From Pseudomonas nitroreducens TX1 (GTDB lineage: Bacteria > Pseudomonadota > Gammaproteobacteria > Pseudomonadales > Pseudomonadaceae): a stretch of DNA of 64,000 nt. Position 1 is the first letter of the stretch. Each line of letters opens with the position of its first letter. A program made the position numbers and the translations under genes. The notes under the pieces were generated by a model. That model was not told where the DNA came from, made no database searches, and was given only the letters and a program-made list of their open reading frames with translations. This document shows positions 21,586 through 37,343 of this stretch, one piece after another. The DNA lies in assembly GCF_000313755.1 (NCBI RefSeq), contig NZ_AMZB01000100.1:1-64000 (forward strand), given 5' to 3'.

Positions 21586-22536
21586 TCAGCCTTCGTTTTT
21601 CGGCCAGAACGCCCGAATACCCGCCACGCCCTGCGCACCGGCCTGCCAGGCACGCTCGACGTCCTGCGGACCGACGCCGCCGAGCAGGAACACCGGCTGG
21701 TTGAAGCCATCGATCAGCTCTGCCGCCGTCTCCCAGCCCAGCGCCGGTTCCCCCGGATGGCTCTCGGTGGGCTGCACCGGCGACAGGGTGACGAAGTCCA
21801 CACCCATGCGCGCCGCCAGTTCCAGTTCCTCGGCGCTATGGCAGGAAGCCGCCAGCAGGCGCTCGCGGGGGAACGGCCGGCCATTGGGCGCGTACTTGCG
21901 CAGTTGCTCGGAAGTCAGGTGCCAGCCGGCCGCCGGGAAATCGCCCAGCCATTCCAGCGGGCCCTTGAGCATCAGCTGCGCCTTGCCGGCGCACAGGCCT
22001 TGTACGTCGACAGCGAGGTCGCGGTACTCGGGGCTGTACATGTTCGGCGCGCGCAGCTGGATCAGGCGGATGCCACTGGCGATAGCCGCACGAACGCCCT
22101 GCACCAGTTGCGGGATTTCCAGCCCATCGGGCGTGATCAAGTAGCGATCAGGCAGGCGCGCGGCCTGCACGATAGGCTCGTTGGCGGCCGGGAAGTCGTA
22201 ATCCGGCAGGTCGCGCGGGGAGACCCAGGCCAGCGGCTGGCCCTCGGCACCATGGGGCGCGCCGGAGAAGACGGAGACCTCCCACACATCCAGCAGTACA
22301 TGCTTGTCGCTGTAGTCGTGCTGCACGCGGATCAGCGGGCGCGCCTGCTCGACGTCGATGCCGAGTTCTTCCTTCAGCTCGCGGGCCAGGGCGACCTGCA
22401 CCGCTTCGCCCTCTTCCACCTTGCCACCGGGAAACTCCCAGAGACCGCCCTGGTGCTTGTCGTCCGGACGGCGGGCGATCAGCACCCGGCCATCGAGTCC
22501 GCGAATCACGGCGGCGGCGACATGTACTCGTTTCAC
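21586..22536 (-). CDS. Nudix hydrolase-ThiE-like fusion protein
   Basis: The 316-residue protein begins with a MutT-type Nudix domain (GGKVEEGEAVQVALARELKEE, here in part: GGKVEEGE...RELKEELGI) at about residues 35-57, which in MutT removes 8-oxo-dGTP. Residues about 135-310 are a thiamine phosphate synthase-like TIM barrel (LIQLRAPNMYSPEY, ASCHSAEELELAARMGVDFVTLSPVQPTESHPG). The fusion is common in gammaproteobacteria; whether the ThiE part is active is unclear. A GTG start at 22536 with GAGGAG upstream is preferred, giving MKRVHVAAAVI. Confidence 0.9.
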   Translation of the reverse strand: MKRVHVAAAVIRGLDGRVLIARRPDDKHQGGLWEFPGGKVEEGEAVQVALARELKEELGIDVEQARPLIRVQHDYSDKHVLLDVWEVSVFSGAPHGAEGQPLAWVSPRDLPDYDFPAANEPIVQAARLPDRYLITPDGLEIPQLVQGVRAAIASGIRLIQLRAPNMYSPEYRDLAVDVQGLCAGKAQLMLKGPLEWLGDFPAAGWHLTSEQLRKYAPNGRPFPRERLLAASCHSAEELELAARMGVDFVTLSPVQPTESHPGEPALGWETAAELIDGFNQPVFLLGGVGPQDVERAWQAGAQGVAGIRAFWPKNEG

Positions 22537-22607
22537 AGTGCTACTCCTCAATCCGATTCAGGCAGGGCCCGCGCAGACGGGCATTCTACCGTCATTGCCG
22601 GCCGGAT

Positions 22608-23237
22608 TCAGGCGCGTTCGACCATCGCCGCGTCCAGCCAGGGGCGGAAGGCCGGCCAGGCGTAGATCGCATCCACGTAGTTCTGGGCCTCGATGGGCAG
22701 CATCACGCAGTAACTGCGCAAGCGCGTGGCAATGGGTGCATAGAAGGCATCGGCGATGCTCGCGTGGCCGAACAGGAACGGGCCGTCCTGACCGAACTGA
22801 CCGCGGCACAGCGCCCAGAGCTCGACGATGCGGGCGATGTCCGCCTCCACCGCTTCGGGCACTTCGGCCAACGGCTGGTTGCGTTGGATGTCCATTGGCA
22901 TATGCGAGCGCAGCGCCATGAAGCCGCTGTGCATCTCGGCGCAGACTGATCGGGCCAGCGCTCGCGCCGCTTCGCCACGCGGCCAGAGGTGCGCCTCGGG
23001 GAAGCGCTCGGCGAGGTATTCGGCAATTGCCAGGGAATCCCAGATCAGCCCGTGCTCGCACTTGAGCGCCGGCACCTTGCCGCTGGGCGAGTGCTCGCGG
23101 ATACGCCGTGCGGTGTCCAGGCCACCCAGGGGAATGAGGATTTCCTCGAACTCGGCCCCGGTGAGTTGCATGGCAAGCCAGCCGCGCAGGGACCAGGAGG
23201 AGAGATTCTTGCTGCCGATGATCAGGGTAAGGGACAT
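22608..23237 (-). CDS. Glutathione S-transferase family protein
   Basis: The 209-residue protein has an N-terminal thioredoxin-like domain (LTLIIGSKNLSSWSLRGWLAM, with the Ser-rich GSKNLSSWS active site), the glutathione-binding GKVPALKCE and DSLAIAEYLAERFPE, then an all-helical C-terminal domain. This is the bacterial type often annotated as GstB or a maleylacetoacetate isomerase relative; the substrate is unknown. The gap to the Nudix gene is 71 bp on the same strand. Confidence 0.9.
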   Translation of the reverse strand: MSLTLIIGSKNLSSWSLRGWLAMQLTGAEFEEILIPLGGLDTARRIREHSPSGKVPALKCEHGLIWDSLAIAEYLAERFPEAHLWPRGEAARALARSVCAEMHSGFMALRSHMPMDIQRNQPLAEVPEAVEADIARIVELWALCRGQFGQDGPFLFGHASIADAFYAPIATRLRSYCVMLPIEAQNYVDAIYAWPAFRPWLDAAMVERA

Positions 23238-23297
23238 GGAGGCGATGCTCTTGAGGGTCAGTCAGGAGACCTTAGAGCGCGGCAGCCATGAAAACAA

Positions 23298-23333
23298 ATT
23301 CCCGATTTTCATCCATCGATGAAAATCGGGAAT
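23298..23333 (-). terminator. Long perfect hairpin, terminator after argJ
   Basis: A perfect 16-bp stem (ATTCCCGATTTTCATC arms) with a four-base loop is followed on the minus strand by TTTGTTTTC. A second hairpin of about 12 bp, GACGCAGGG...CCCTGCGTC, precedes it at 23348-23376. Together they should end argJ transcription before the GST gene. Confidence 0.75.
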
Positions 23334-23385
23334 GCGAGCGGAACGAGACGCAGGGCCTGGGCGGGCCCCTGCGTCTTAGCGTCGA

Positions 23386-24603
23386 TCAGGTGCGGTACTC
23401 AGCGTTGATCTTCACGTACTCGTGGGACAGGTCGGTGGTCCAGATGGTCTCGCTGCAGGTGCCACGGCCGAGATCGATGCGGATGGTGATCTCTTCCTGG
23501 GCCATGACCCTCGCCCCCTGGTCCTCGGTGTAGCTGGCCGCGCGGCAACCACGGCTGGCGATGGCAACGTCATCCAGGAATACGTCGATCAGACTCACAT
23601 CCAGGTCTGGCACGCCGGCACGACCGACGGCGGCGAGGATACGGCCCCAGTTCGGGTCGGACGCGAACAACGCGGTCTTGATCAGCGGCGAGTGGGAGAC
23701 GGCGTACCCGACATCCAGGCACTCCTGGTGCGTCGCGCCGCCGTTTACCTGCACGGTAACGAATTTGGTGGCGCCTTCGCCGTCACGCACGATGGCCTGC
23801 GCCAGCTCCATGGATACATCCAGCACGGCCTGCTTCAGCGCGGCGAACAGCGCGCCGGAGGCGGCGGTGATTTCCGGCAGCGCAGCCTGGCCGGTGGCAA
23901 CCAGCATGCAGCAGTCGTTGGTGGAGGTGTCCCCGTCGATGGTGATGCGGTTGAAGGACTTGTTCGATGCGTCGCGCAGCAGGTCCTGCAGCACGCCCTG
24001 GGCAACCTTGGCGTCGGTGGCGATATAACCGAGCATGGTGGCCATGTTCGGTTTGATCATGCCGGCGCCCTTGCTGATGCCAGTGACGGTGATGGTCACG
24101 CCGTCGTGCTGGAACTGGCGGCTGGCCCCCTTGGGCAGGGTGTCGGTGGTCATGATGCCGGCGGCTGCGTCGGCCCAGTTATCCACCGACAGGTTGGCCA
24201 GCGCGGCGGGCAGAGCGGCTTCGATCTTCTCGACCGGCAGCGGCTCGCCGATCACCCCGGTGGAGTATGGCAGCACGGCGTTTTCCGGAACGCCGGCCAG
24301 TTCGGCCAGCTTGGCGCAGGTACGGGTGGCATTGGCCAGGCCCGGCTCGCCGGTGCCGGCGTTGGCGTTGCCGGTATTGGTCAGCAGGTAGCGCACCGGC
24401 CCCAGGAAGCGCTTGCGCGCCAGGATCACCGGGGCGGCGCAGAAGGCGTTGGTAGTGAACACACCGGCTACGGTGGAACCTTCGGCGCAACGCATCACCA
24501 CGATGTCCTTGCGGCCGGGTCGCTTGATGCCGGCGGAGGCGATGCCGAGTTCGAAACCGGGGACCGGGTGCAGGGTGGACATGGGGCCGAGACCAACAGC
24601 CAT
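23386..24603 (-). CDS. argJ: Bifunctional ornithine acetyltransferase / N-acetylglutamate synthase
   Basis: The 405-residue enzyme makes ornithine and recycles the acetyl group in arginine synthesis. The precursor cuts itself before Thr in the [14 protein letters not shown] segment, giving alpha and beta chains. It begins [27 protein letters not shown] and has the C-terminal NAEYRT. The length matches P. aeruginosa ArgJ. The start at 24603 has AGGAG eight bases upstream. It follows secA but a terminator lies between them, so it likely has its own promoter. Confidence 0.96.
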   Translation of the reverse strand: MAVGLGPMSTLHPVPGFELGIASAGIKRPGRKDIVVMRCAEGSTVAGVFTTNAFCAAPVILARKRFLGPVRYLLTNTGNANAGTGEPGLANATRTCAKLAELAGVPENAVLPYSTGVIGEPLPVEKIEAALPAALANLSVDNWADAAAGIMTTDTLPKGASRQFQHDGVTITVTGISKGAGMIKPNMATMLGYIATDAKVAQGVLQDLLRDASNKSFNRITIDGDTSTNDCCMLVATGQAALPEITAASGALFAALKQAVLDVSMELAQAIVRDGEGATKFVTVQVNGGATHQECLDVGYAVSHSPLIKTALFASDPNWGRILAAVGRAGVPDLDVSLIDVFLDDVAIASRGCRAASYTEDQGARVMAQEEITIRIDLGRGTCSETIWTTDLSHEYVKINAEYRT

Positions 24604-24616
24604 GTGGCGCGCTCCT

Positions 24617-24644
24617 ATCTAGTCAGTGAACCATCTAATCAGTG
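24617..24644 (-). repeat. Direct repeat in the argJ leader
   Basis: On the minus strand CACTGATTAGAT and CACTGACTAGAT are 16 bases apart (start to start), immediately before the argJ ribosome site. One base differs. Function unknown; it could be an operator half-site pair. Confidence 0.45.
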
Positions 24645-24655
24645 GATCAAAGGAG

Positions 24656-24689
24656 AAAAACGCCGCGAGCGGCAGGGCCGGTCGCGGCG
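24656..24689 (-). terminator. Terminator after secA
   Basis: CGCCGCGA and TCGCGGCG form a stem around a 13-base loop and are followed on the minus strand by TTTTT, 24 bp after the secA stop. Confidence 0.8.
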
Positions 24690-24712
24690 TGGGGTATCAG
24701 GGTCGGGAAGAG

Positions 24713-27463
<2,751 letters not shown>

Positions 27464-27753
27464 ATCGACTGGGTCATCCGAACTGGAGAATTGGAGGGCT
27501 GCCCGACTGGCTGGCCGCGGCGCGGAACGGCAATGAAGCGGGCATTCTACCCGGAAACTTCCGGGAAAAAAGTGCCGGAGTCATCCTCCGAAGCTTCGCA
27601 TTCCGCGAGCTTGGGGGCAATGCATGGGCGGACAACTTTGCATCCGAGTGGGTGATATGGTGACGCAGCCGTGCATATTCAAGGGCGGACGGTGGCATCT
27701 GGCCCTGAGCGCATCTGTTACCATCGCTCTTTATTCACTCCCGGTTGCTCCTC
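27464..27753. other. Divergent intergenic region between secA and dciA
   Basis: No gene is supported here. It contains the promoters of secA (minus) and dciA (plus), and a CCCGGAA-AC-TTCCGGG palindrome at 27550-27565 within the secA leader. I see no SecM-like leader gene. Confidence 0.6.
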
Positions 27754-28221
27754 ATGGCCTTCCGCCCCCTGCCCGCCAAGGCGATGACCAAGTTGCTGCG
27801 CGAAGCCAAGCCGCTGCACTCGCTGTTCGTCCAGGCGCAGCGCCTCTCGCGCTTGCAGGAACTGCTCGATTCGCAATTGCAGCCCGCCGCGCGCCCTTTC
27901 TGCCGCGTCGCCTCCTGGCGTGAAGGCAGCCTGCTGCTGGTGGTCACCGACGGGCACTGGGCCACGCGCCTGCGTTACCAGCAGAACCGCCTGCTGCGGC
28001 AACTGGCCACGTTCGAGGAGTTCAGCGGACTCACGCGCATCCTGTTCAAGGTGCAACCAGCAATCCAGGCGCCTGTCCGCGTGAACACCAACCGCATCAG
28101 CGAATCCGCTTCGGCCACCCTGCATGCAGCGGCCGAAGGCATCAGCAATCCGCACCTCAAGGCCGCTCTCGAACGCCTCGCCAGCCGCAGCCGCAAACCA
28201 CCGGAAGCAGACCAGGAATAA
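27754..28221 (+). CDS. dciA: DUF721 protein, DciA-type helicase loader
   Basis: The 155-residue protein has the DUF721/DciA domain (KLLREAKPLHSLFVQAQRLSRLQELL then VASWREGSLLLVVTDGHWATRLRYQQNRLL), a KH-like fold. DciA is the replicative helicase (DnaB) loader in bacteria that lack DnaC, which fits Pseudomonas. Location between secA and lpxC is conserved. The C-terminus is rich in basic residues and probably disordered. The start at 27754 is the first ATG that gives MAFRPLPAK; three residues upstream another ATG-like codon is in frame. Confidence 0.88.
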   Translation: MAFRPLPAKAMTKLLREAKPLHSLFVQAQRLSRLQELLDSQLQPAARPFCRVASWREGSLLLVVTDGHWATRLRYQQNRLLRQLATFEEFSGLTRILFKVQPAIQAPVRVNTNRISESASATLHAAAEGISNPHLKAALERLASRSRKPPEADQE

Positions 28222-28238
28222 AGCGAAGACATAAAAAA

Positions 28239-28262
28239 AAAGGCCACCCGAGGGTGGCCTTT
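28239..28262. terminator. Terminator between dciA and lpxC
   Basis: AAAGGCCACCC and GGGTGGCCTTT form an 11-bp stem. On the minus strand it is followed by a nine-T run and ends the dcw/lpxC transcript; it may also serve dciA. Confidence 0.88.
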
Positions 28263-28291
28263 GAAGTTGTAGCTGAAAGGAGGAGGTTTCC

Positions 28292-29239
<948 letters not shown>

Positions 29240-29315
29240 TCAACAATGGGCGGCGATGATAGCAGAACCGCCCTTTGCTGAACACCAATCACATTGATAC
29301 TCCTGATAAATCGAC

Positions 29316-30500
29316 TCAATCGGCCTGACGACGCAGGAAGGCCGGGATATCCAGGTAGTCCAGATCGTCCTGCGGATTCAGCTTGGCCGCGGTGGCAGCG
29401 CCGCCGTGGTTCTGGTTGCGCATGACGGTCGGACGGTCCAGGTCACGGTAGTTCACCGACTGCTGCTCGCGCTGAACCGGAGCCTGGGTGCTGACGGCCT
29501 GGGTCTGAACGGTGTTGTCGACGACCTTGACCGGCTTCTCCAGGCGAGCGCCCAGACCGGTGGCGACTACGGTGACGTGCAGCTCGTCGCGCATGTCCGG
29601 ATCGATCACGGTGCCCACTTTCACGGTGGCGTGCTCGGAAGCGAACTGCTCGATGATGTTGCCCACGTCGGAGTATTCGCCCAGGGACAGGTCCGGACCG
29701 GCGGTGATGTTGACCAGGATGCCGCGGGCGCCCTGCAGGTTGACGTCTTCCAGCAGCGGGTTGCGGATCGCGGCTTCGGTAGCCTCGCGAGCGCGGTTCG
29801 GGCCGCTGGCGCAGCCGGTGCCCATCATGGCCATGCCCATTTCGCTCATGACGGTTTTCACGTCGGCGAAGTCGACGTTGATCATGCCCGGGCGCTTGAT
29901 GATGTCGGAGATACCGCGAACGGCACCGGCAAGCACATCGTCAGCCTTGGCGAAGGCGGCCAGCAGGCTCGCATCCTTGCCCAGGATGGTCAGCAGTTTT
30001 TCGTTCGGAATGGTGATCAGCGAGTCAACGCTTTCTGCCAGCGAGCGGATGCCTTCGTCGGCGATCTGCATGCGCTTGCGGCCTTCGAACGGGAACGGAC
30101 GGGTGACCACGGCCACAGTGAGGATGCCCATTTCCTTGGCAACCTCGGCGATGATCGGCGCAGCACCGGTACCGGTACCGCCACCCATGCCGGTGGTGAT
30201 GAAGACCATGTCGGCGCCTTCCAGGACTTCGGCGATACGCTCGCGGTCCTCGATGGCGGCCTGACGGCCCACTTCAGGGTTGGCGCCAGCGCCCAGGCCC
30301 TTGGTCACACCCGGGCCGAGTTGCAGAACGGTGCGTGCGGCGATGTTCTTCAGCGCCTGCGCATCAGTGTTGGCGCAAATGAATTCGACGCCATCAACGT
30401 TGTTCTTGGCCATGTGGTTGACGGCGTTGCCGCCACCACCACCTACGCCGATAACCTTGATGACTGCTGTTTGCGGGACGTTATCTACCAGTTCAAACAT
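29316..30500 (-). CDS. ftsZ: Cell division protein FtsZ
   Basis: The 394-residue tubulin homologue forms the Z ring. The GTP-binding signature [14 protein letters not shown] is near residue 103, the N-terminal [17 protein letters not shown] near 14, and the C-terminal conserved peptide [15 protein letters not shown], which binds FtsA and ZipA, ends the protein. A variable linker of about 60 residues precedes it. The gap to ftsA is 53 bp. Confidence 0.99.
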   Translation of the reverse strand: MFELVDNVPQTAVIKVIGVGGGGGNAVNHMAKNNVDGVEFICANTDAQALKNIAARTVLQLGPGVTKGLGAGANPEVGRQAAIEDRERIAEVLEGADMVFITTGMGGGTGTGAAPIIAEVAKEMGILTVAVVTRPFPFEGRKRMQIADEGIRSLAESVDSLITIPNEKLLTILGKDASLLAAFAKADDVLAGAVRGISDIIKRPGMINVDFADVKTVMSEMGMAMMGTGCASGPNRAREATEAAIRNPLLEDVNLQGARGILVNITAGPDLSLGEYSDVGNIIEQFASEHATVKVGTVIDPDMRDELHVTVVATGLGARLEKPVKVVDNTVQTQAVSTQAPVQREQQSVNYRDLDRPTVMRNQNHGGAATAAKLNPQDDLDYLDIPAFLRRQAD

Positions 30501-30553
30501 TTCCCCTCTCCTTCCTTTCTAGTTGTGTTGCCTACGTTTACCGCGGTGGTAAA

Positions 30554-31801
30554 TCAGAAATTGCCCTGGACCCAGCGTTTAAGCTTTTCCAGTACCGGTG
30601 TCTTGGGTTCGTCGCTGCTGAAACTGCTGCCGGACAGGGAGATGCCGTCGGACTGCTTTTGCAGTCCGTACAGGAGCAGCCCCACACCGGTGGAATAGAT
30701 TGGATTGCGCACGACGTCGGCCAGTCCCTTGACGCTGTGCGGTACGCCCAGGCGCACCGGCATGTGGAAGATCTCTTCGGCCAGCTCGACGGCGCCTTCC
30801 ATCTTGGAAGTGCCACCGGTCAGGACGATCCCGGCCGGAATCAGGTCCTCATAGCCACTGCGACGCAGCTCTGCCTGAACCAGGGTGAAGAGCTCGTCGT
30901 AACGAGGCTCGACCACTTCGGCAAGCGCTTGGCGCGACAGTTCCCGCGGCGGACGATCGCCGACGCTGGGCACCTTGATGGTTTCGCCGGGGCCGGCCAG
31001 TTTGGCCAGTGCACAGGCGTAGCGAATCTTGATTTCCTCAGCGTACTGAGTCGGGGTGCGCAACGCCATGGCGATGTCGTTGGTGACCTGGTCGCCGGCG
31101 ATCGGGATCACCGCCGTATGGCGAATGGCGCCTTCGGTGAAAATGGCGATATCGGTGGTGCCGCCGCCGATGTCCACCAGGCACACGCCCAGTTCCTTCT
31201 CGTCCTCGGTGAGCACGGAGTAGGCCGAAGCCAGTTGCTCGAGGATGATGTCGTCCACTTCCAGGCCGCAGCGGCGCACGCACTTCTCGATGTTCTGCGC
31301 GGCGTTCACCGCGCAGGTCACGACGTGCACCTTGGCTTCCAGGCGTACGCCGGACATGCCCAGCGGCTCGCGCACGCCTTCCTGGTTATCGATCACATAG
31401 TCCTGGGCCAGGGTGTGCAGCACACGCTGGTCGGCCGGGATGGCCACGGCCTGGGCCGCGTCCAGCACGCGCTCGATGTCCGCGCCGCTGACTTCGCGGT
31501 CGCGGATGGCCACGATGCCGTGGGAGTTCAGGCTGCGGATATGGTTGCCGGCGATGCCGACGAAGGCCGAGTGGATACGGCAGCCCGCCATCTGCTGGGC
31601 TTCATCGATGGCGCGCTGGATCGATTGCACGGTGGACTCGATGTTCACCACCACACCTTTCTTCAGGCCGCGCGAAGGGTGCGTCCCGATGCCGACGATT
31701 TCCAGCTTGCCATCGGCCGCCACCTCGCCCACCAGCGCCACCACCTTGGAGGTGCCGATATCCAGGCCGACGACCATTTTGCCGCTCTGCACGCTTGCCA
31801 T
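30554..31801 (-). CDS. ftsA: Cell division protein FtsA
   Basis: The 415-residue actin-like protein tethers FtsZ to the membrane. It shows VVGLDIGTSKVVALVGE (phosphate 1), VCLVDIGGGTTDIAIF (phosphate 2) and GIVLTGGTSKMEG (adenosine), plus a C-terminal amphipathic helix LEKLKRWVQGNF for membrane attachment. It lies between ftsQ and ftsZ as in all gammaproteobacteria. Confidence 0.98.
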   Translation of the reverse strand: MASVQSGKMVVGLDIGTSKVVALVGEVAADGKLEIVGIGTHPSRGLKKGVVVNIESTVQSIQRAIDEAQQMAGCRIHSAFVGIAGNHIRSLNSHGIVAIRDREVSGADIERVLDAAQAVAIPADQRVLHTLAQDYVIDNQEGVREPLGMSGVRLEAKVHVVTCAVNAAQNIEKCVRRCGLEVDDIILEQLASAYSVLTEDEKELGVCLVDIGGGTTDIAIFTEGAIRHTAVIPIAGDQVTNDIAMALRTPTQYAEEIKIRYACALAKLAGPGETIKVPSVGDRPPRELSRQALAEVVEPRYDELFTLVQAELRRSGYEDLIPAGIVLTGGTSKMEGAVELAEEIFHMPVRLGVPHSVKGLADVVRNPIYSTGVGLLLYGLQKQSDGISLSGSSFSSDEPKTPVLEKLKRWVQGNF

Positions 31802-31822
31802 GTTTATAGAAGTCTCCTCAAC

Positions 31823-32686
31823 TCACTGCGCGGCGGTGGTCTGTGCCACCGTCGCTTCCGGCACCGGATCGCGCCACGCCACGGCCAGGCCGTTGGGGTA
31901 ACGCATGTCGATGCGGGCGATTTTCGTAATCTGGTCTTTCAGCGCCTTGTCGTAGATGGTCACGAACCGGCGAATCTGTTCTACCGCGTGATCGCGGCCC
32001 AGCATGATCTCCACTCCCTGCGCGGTCCCCAGGGTCCAGGCGCCGCGAGAACTCATGTCCAGGCTGGCGATGGTGAAGCCCAGCGGGCGGAGCATCTGGC
32101 TGAGAATCTGGTACTGCTGCATCACTTGCTGCTGAGCGCGCTGCGGGCCGGACAGGCGCGGCAGGTGCTCGTAGTTGGCCACTTCACGCGGGGCGAAAGC
32201 CTGCCCCTGGTTGTTCAGCAGGGCCTCGTCACCCCAGCGGGCGATGGGCAATTGCTCGTCCAGTCGAACCACCACCTGGTCGGGCCATACGCGGCGCACT
32301 TCGGCGTGGGCGATCCAGGGCATCTGTTCCAGCTCCTGGCGCATGCCGGCCAGATCGATGGTGAAGAAGCTGGCCGAGACATAGGGGCTGATCCGCTGCT
32401 GCACCGCCGCCTGGCTGATGTAGCTGAGGTCGCCCTCTACGCTGACCTTGGCAATCGGGCGGTCGGCATAGGGCAGCACGTATTGCGCGCCGTAGTAAGC
32501 ACCGCCGCCCAGTACGCCCAGCACCAGAGGCCACAGCAGCACCTTCAGGAAGCCGAAGCTGGGCTTGGGCATGCGAGCGCTGAGCGGCTCCTTGGCCACC
32601 AGACGGCTGGCGCCGCGCGGCACCGGCTTGCGTGCGGGAGCACGGCCGATTCCGGGATTCTGGTGACGAAGCTGCGCGCCGTTCAT
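31823..32686 (-). CDS. ftsQ: Cell division protein FtsQ
   Basis: The 287-residue bitopic inner-membrane protein has a basic cytoplasmic tail of about 45 residues, one membrane helix ([20 protein letters not shown]), a POTRA domain ([20 protein letters not shown]) and a beta domain. It scaffolds the FtsBLQ complex. The start follows ddlB by three bases. Confidence 0.95.
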   Translation of the reverse strand: MNGAQLRHQNPGIGRAPARKPVPRGASRLVAKEPLSARMPKPSFGFLKVLLWPLVLGVLGGGAYYGAQYVLPYADRPIAKVSVEGDLSYISQAAVQQRISPYVSASFFTIDLAGMRQELEQMPWIAHAEVRRVWPDQVVVRLDEQLPIARWGDEALLNNQGQAFAPREVANYEHLPRLSGPQRAQQQVMQQYQILSQMLRPLGFTIASLDMSSRGAWTLGTAQGVEIMLGRDHAVEQIRRFVTIYDKALKDQITKIARIDMRYPNGLAVAWRDPVPEATVAQTTAAQ

Positions 32687-32689
32687 GAC

Positions 32690-35080
<2,391 letters not shown>

Positions 35081-35088
<8 letters not shown>

Positions 35089-36154
35089 GGGCCACCTCCA
35101 GGCAGGCATCGACTACCGTGCGGGTAGCCTCGGGCTTGGCCAGGCTGCGTGCGCGAGCGGCCATGCGGGTCAGGGAATCGGGATGCATCAATACCTCGGA
35201 CAACTGCGCGGCCAGTTCGGCGGCGCTGGTAGATTTCTGTGGCAGCAGGAGGGCCGCGCCCTCGCGCACCAGGAATTCGGCATTCTTGGTCTGGTGGTCG
35301 TCGATCGCGTGGGGCAGCGGCACCAGGAAGGACGGCAGGCCGGCGGCGGTCAGCTCGCTCACGGTCAGCGCTCCGGCGCGGCAGATCACCAGATCGGCCC
35401 AGGCGTAGGCAGCAGCCATGTCGGCGATGAACGGAGCTACGTCCGCTTCGACACCGGCGGCGCGGTAACGCTCCGCAGTCACTTCGTCATGCTGACGACC
35501 GGCCTGATGGCGAATGGCCGGGCGAATCTCGGCCGGCACCTGCGCCAGCGCTTCGGGCAGCAGCTTGTTCAGCGGCTCGGCGCCCAGGCTGCCGCCCAGC
35601 ACCAGCAGGTTGACGCGACGGCCGCTCAACGGCGCGCGGGCACCCTCTTCCAGGAACAGCTCGACGCGCACCGGGTTGCCAGTGGTCAATCGCTTGGCGC
35701 TGCTGTCGAAGGTGTCCGGGAAGGCTTCGCAGACCCGCTTGGCCAGCGGCGCGAGGCTGCGGTTGGCGGTGCCGGCGACGGCGTTCTGTTCATGGATCAC
35801 CAGGGGAACACCGGACAGCTTGGCAGCCAGGCCGCCCGGGCCGGTGACGTAGCCACCCAGGCCGAGCACGCAGACCGGCTTGAGCTGGCGAACCACGCCG
35901 ATGGCCTGGAACAGCGACTTGAGCAGATCGAACGGCGCACGCAGCAGCGATTTGATGCCCTTGCCACGCAGGCCGCTGACGTTGATCAGGTGCAGCGGCA
36001 GGCCGGCCTTGGGTACCAGATCGTTTTCGATGCCGCGCGGGGTGCCCAGCCAGTGCACGCTGTAGCCGCGCGCCTGGAACTCACGGGCGCAGGCCAAGGC
36101 CGGGAACACGTGTCCGCCGGTGCCGCCCGCCATGATCAGGACGTTACCTTTCAT
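35081..36154 (-). CDS. murG: UDP-GlcNAc:lipid I GlcNAc transferase
   Basis: The 357-residue GT-B glycosyltransferase converts lipid I to lipid II on the inner face of the membrane. It shows [14 protein letters not shown] near residue 8, [29 protein letters not shown] and the C-terminal [19 protein letters not shown] donor site. The start at 36154 overlaps the ftsW end by 11 bases (ATGAAAGGTAA), and the total length equals that of P. aeruginosa MurG. Confidence 0.97.
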
Positions 36155-37343
36155 CGGCAAAGTCCTCTTCGCTGAATTCATATTCCTCGCTGCCCATCAC
36201 GGTGCGGCGCTCCCATTCGATGCGCAGCAGCATCCCCAGCTGGGCACAGCAGATCACCAGGGAACTGCCGCCGTAGCTGAGGAACGGCAGGGTCAGGCCC
36301 TTGGTCGGCAGCAGGCCGACGTTCACACCCACGTTGATCAGGAACTGGCCGATCCAAAGGAATGCCAGCCCGTAGGCTACGTAGGCGGAGAAGTACTGTT
36401 TCGACTGCTCGGCCCAGATACCGATGTACAGCGCGCGCAGGCTGACGAAGACGAACAGGGCCACGGTGGCCATCGCACCGACGATACCCAGCTCTTCGGC
36501 GAGGACCGCGAACACGAAGTCGGTGTGCGCCTCGGGCAGGTAGAACTGCTTCTGGATGCTGTTGCCCAGGCCCATACCGGTCCAGCCACCGCGGCCGAAG
36601 GCAATCAGCGCCTGGCTGAGCTGGTAGCCCGCGCCGAACTGGTCGGCCCAGGGATCGGTGAAGTTGGTCAGGCGGGCCATCCGGTAAGGCTGGGTCTGGA
36701 TCAGCAGCACCACGGCGCCGACCGCCAGTGCGACCATCAGGCCGAAGCGGAACAGGCCCACGCCGCCGAGGAACAGCATCGCCGCGGCCGCCCCCATCAT
36801 CACTACGGTGGCGCCGAAGTCCGGCTCGCGCAGCAGCAGGCCGGCCATGGGCAGCAGCACCACGAACGGCTTGAAGAAGCCCAGCCAGCTTTCGCGTACC
36901 TCCTCCTGGCGGCGAACCAGGTAGCCAGCCATGAAGATCACCACGAAGACCTTGGCGATCTCCGAGGGCTGGATGTTGAAGAGGCCGAAGCCGATCCAGC
37001 GCATGGAACCGTTCACCTCGCGACCGATGCCGGGGGTGATCACCATCACCAGCAGCACAAAGGCCACGGCCAGCAGCTTCCAGCCCCAGCGCTGCCAGGT
37101 TTCCATCGGCACCATCATGGTCACCCCGCAGGCGACGAAGCCGATGGCGAGGTAGATCAGGTGGCGGACCGAGAAGTACAGCGGATTGCCGGACTGCGCC
37201 GCGGCGACTTCGGAAGATGCCGAAGTGACCATCACCAGGCCGAGGCCGAGCAGCGCCAGACAGCCCGCGAGCAGCGGGAAGTCGATGTCGATGCCGTTGC
37301 GGCTGATCAGCGGGGACGGATAGGGGCGCAGGAAGGAGAACAT
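36144..37343 (-). CDS. ftsW: Peptidoglycan glycosyltransferase FtsW
   Basis: The 399-residue SEDS-family protein has about ten membrane helices and polymerises septal glycan with FtsI. Seen are the NGSMRWIGFGLFNIQPSEIAK segment (catalytic and substrate region, near residue 125), FLKPFVVLLPMAGLLLREPDFG with the key Asp/Glu, and SYGGSSLVICCAQLGMLL near the end. Its ATG shares one base with the murD stop (TGATG). Confidence 0.97.
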   Translation of the reverse strand: MFSFLRPYPSPLISRNGIDIDFPLLAGCLALLGLGLVMVTSASSEVAAAQSGNPLYFSVRHLIYLAIGFVACGVTMMVPMETWQRWGWKLLAVAFVLLVMVITPGIGREVNGSMRWIGFGLFNIQPSEIAKVFVVIFMAGYLVRRQEEVRESWLGFFKPFVVLLPMAGLLLREPDFGATVVMMGAAAAMLFLGGVGLFRFGLMVALAVGAVVLLIQTQPYRMARLTNFTDPWADQFGAGYQLSQALIAFGRGGWTGMGLGNSIQKQFYLPEAHTDFVFAVLAEELGIVGAMATVALFVFVSLRALYIGIWAEQSKQYFSAYVAYGLAFLWIGQFLINVGVNVGLLPTKGLTLPFLSYGGSSLVICCAQLGMLLRIEWERRTVMGSEEYEFSEEDFADER

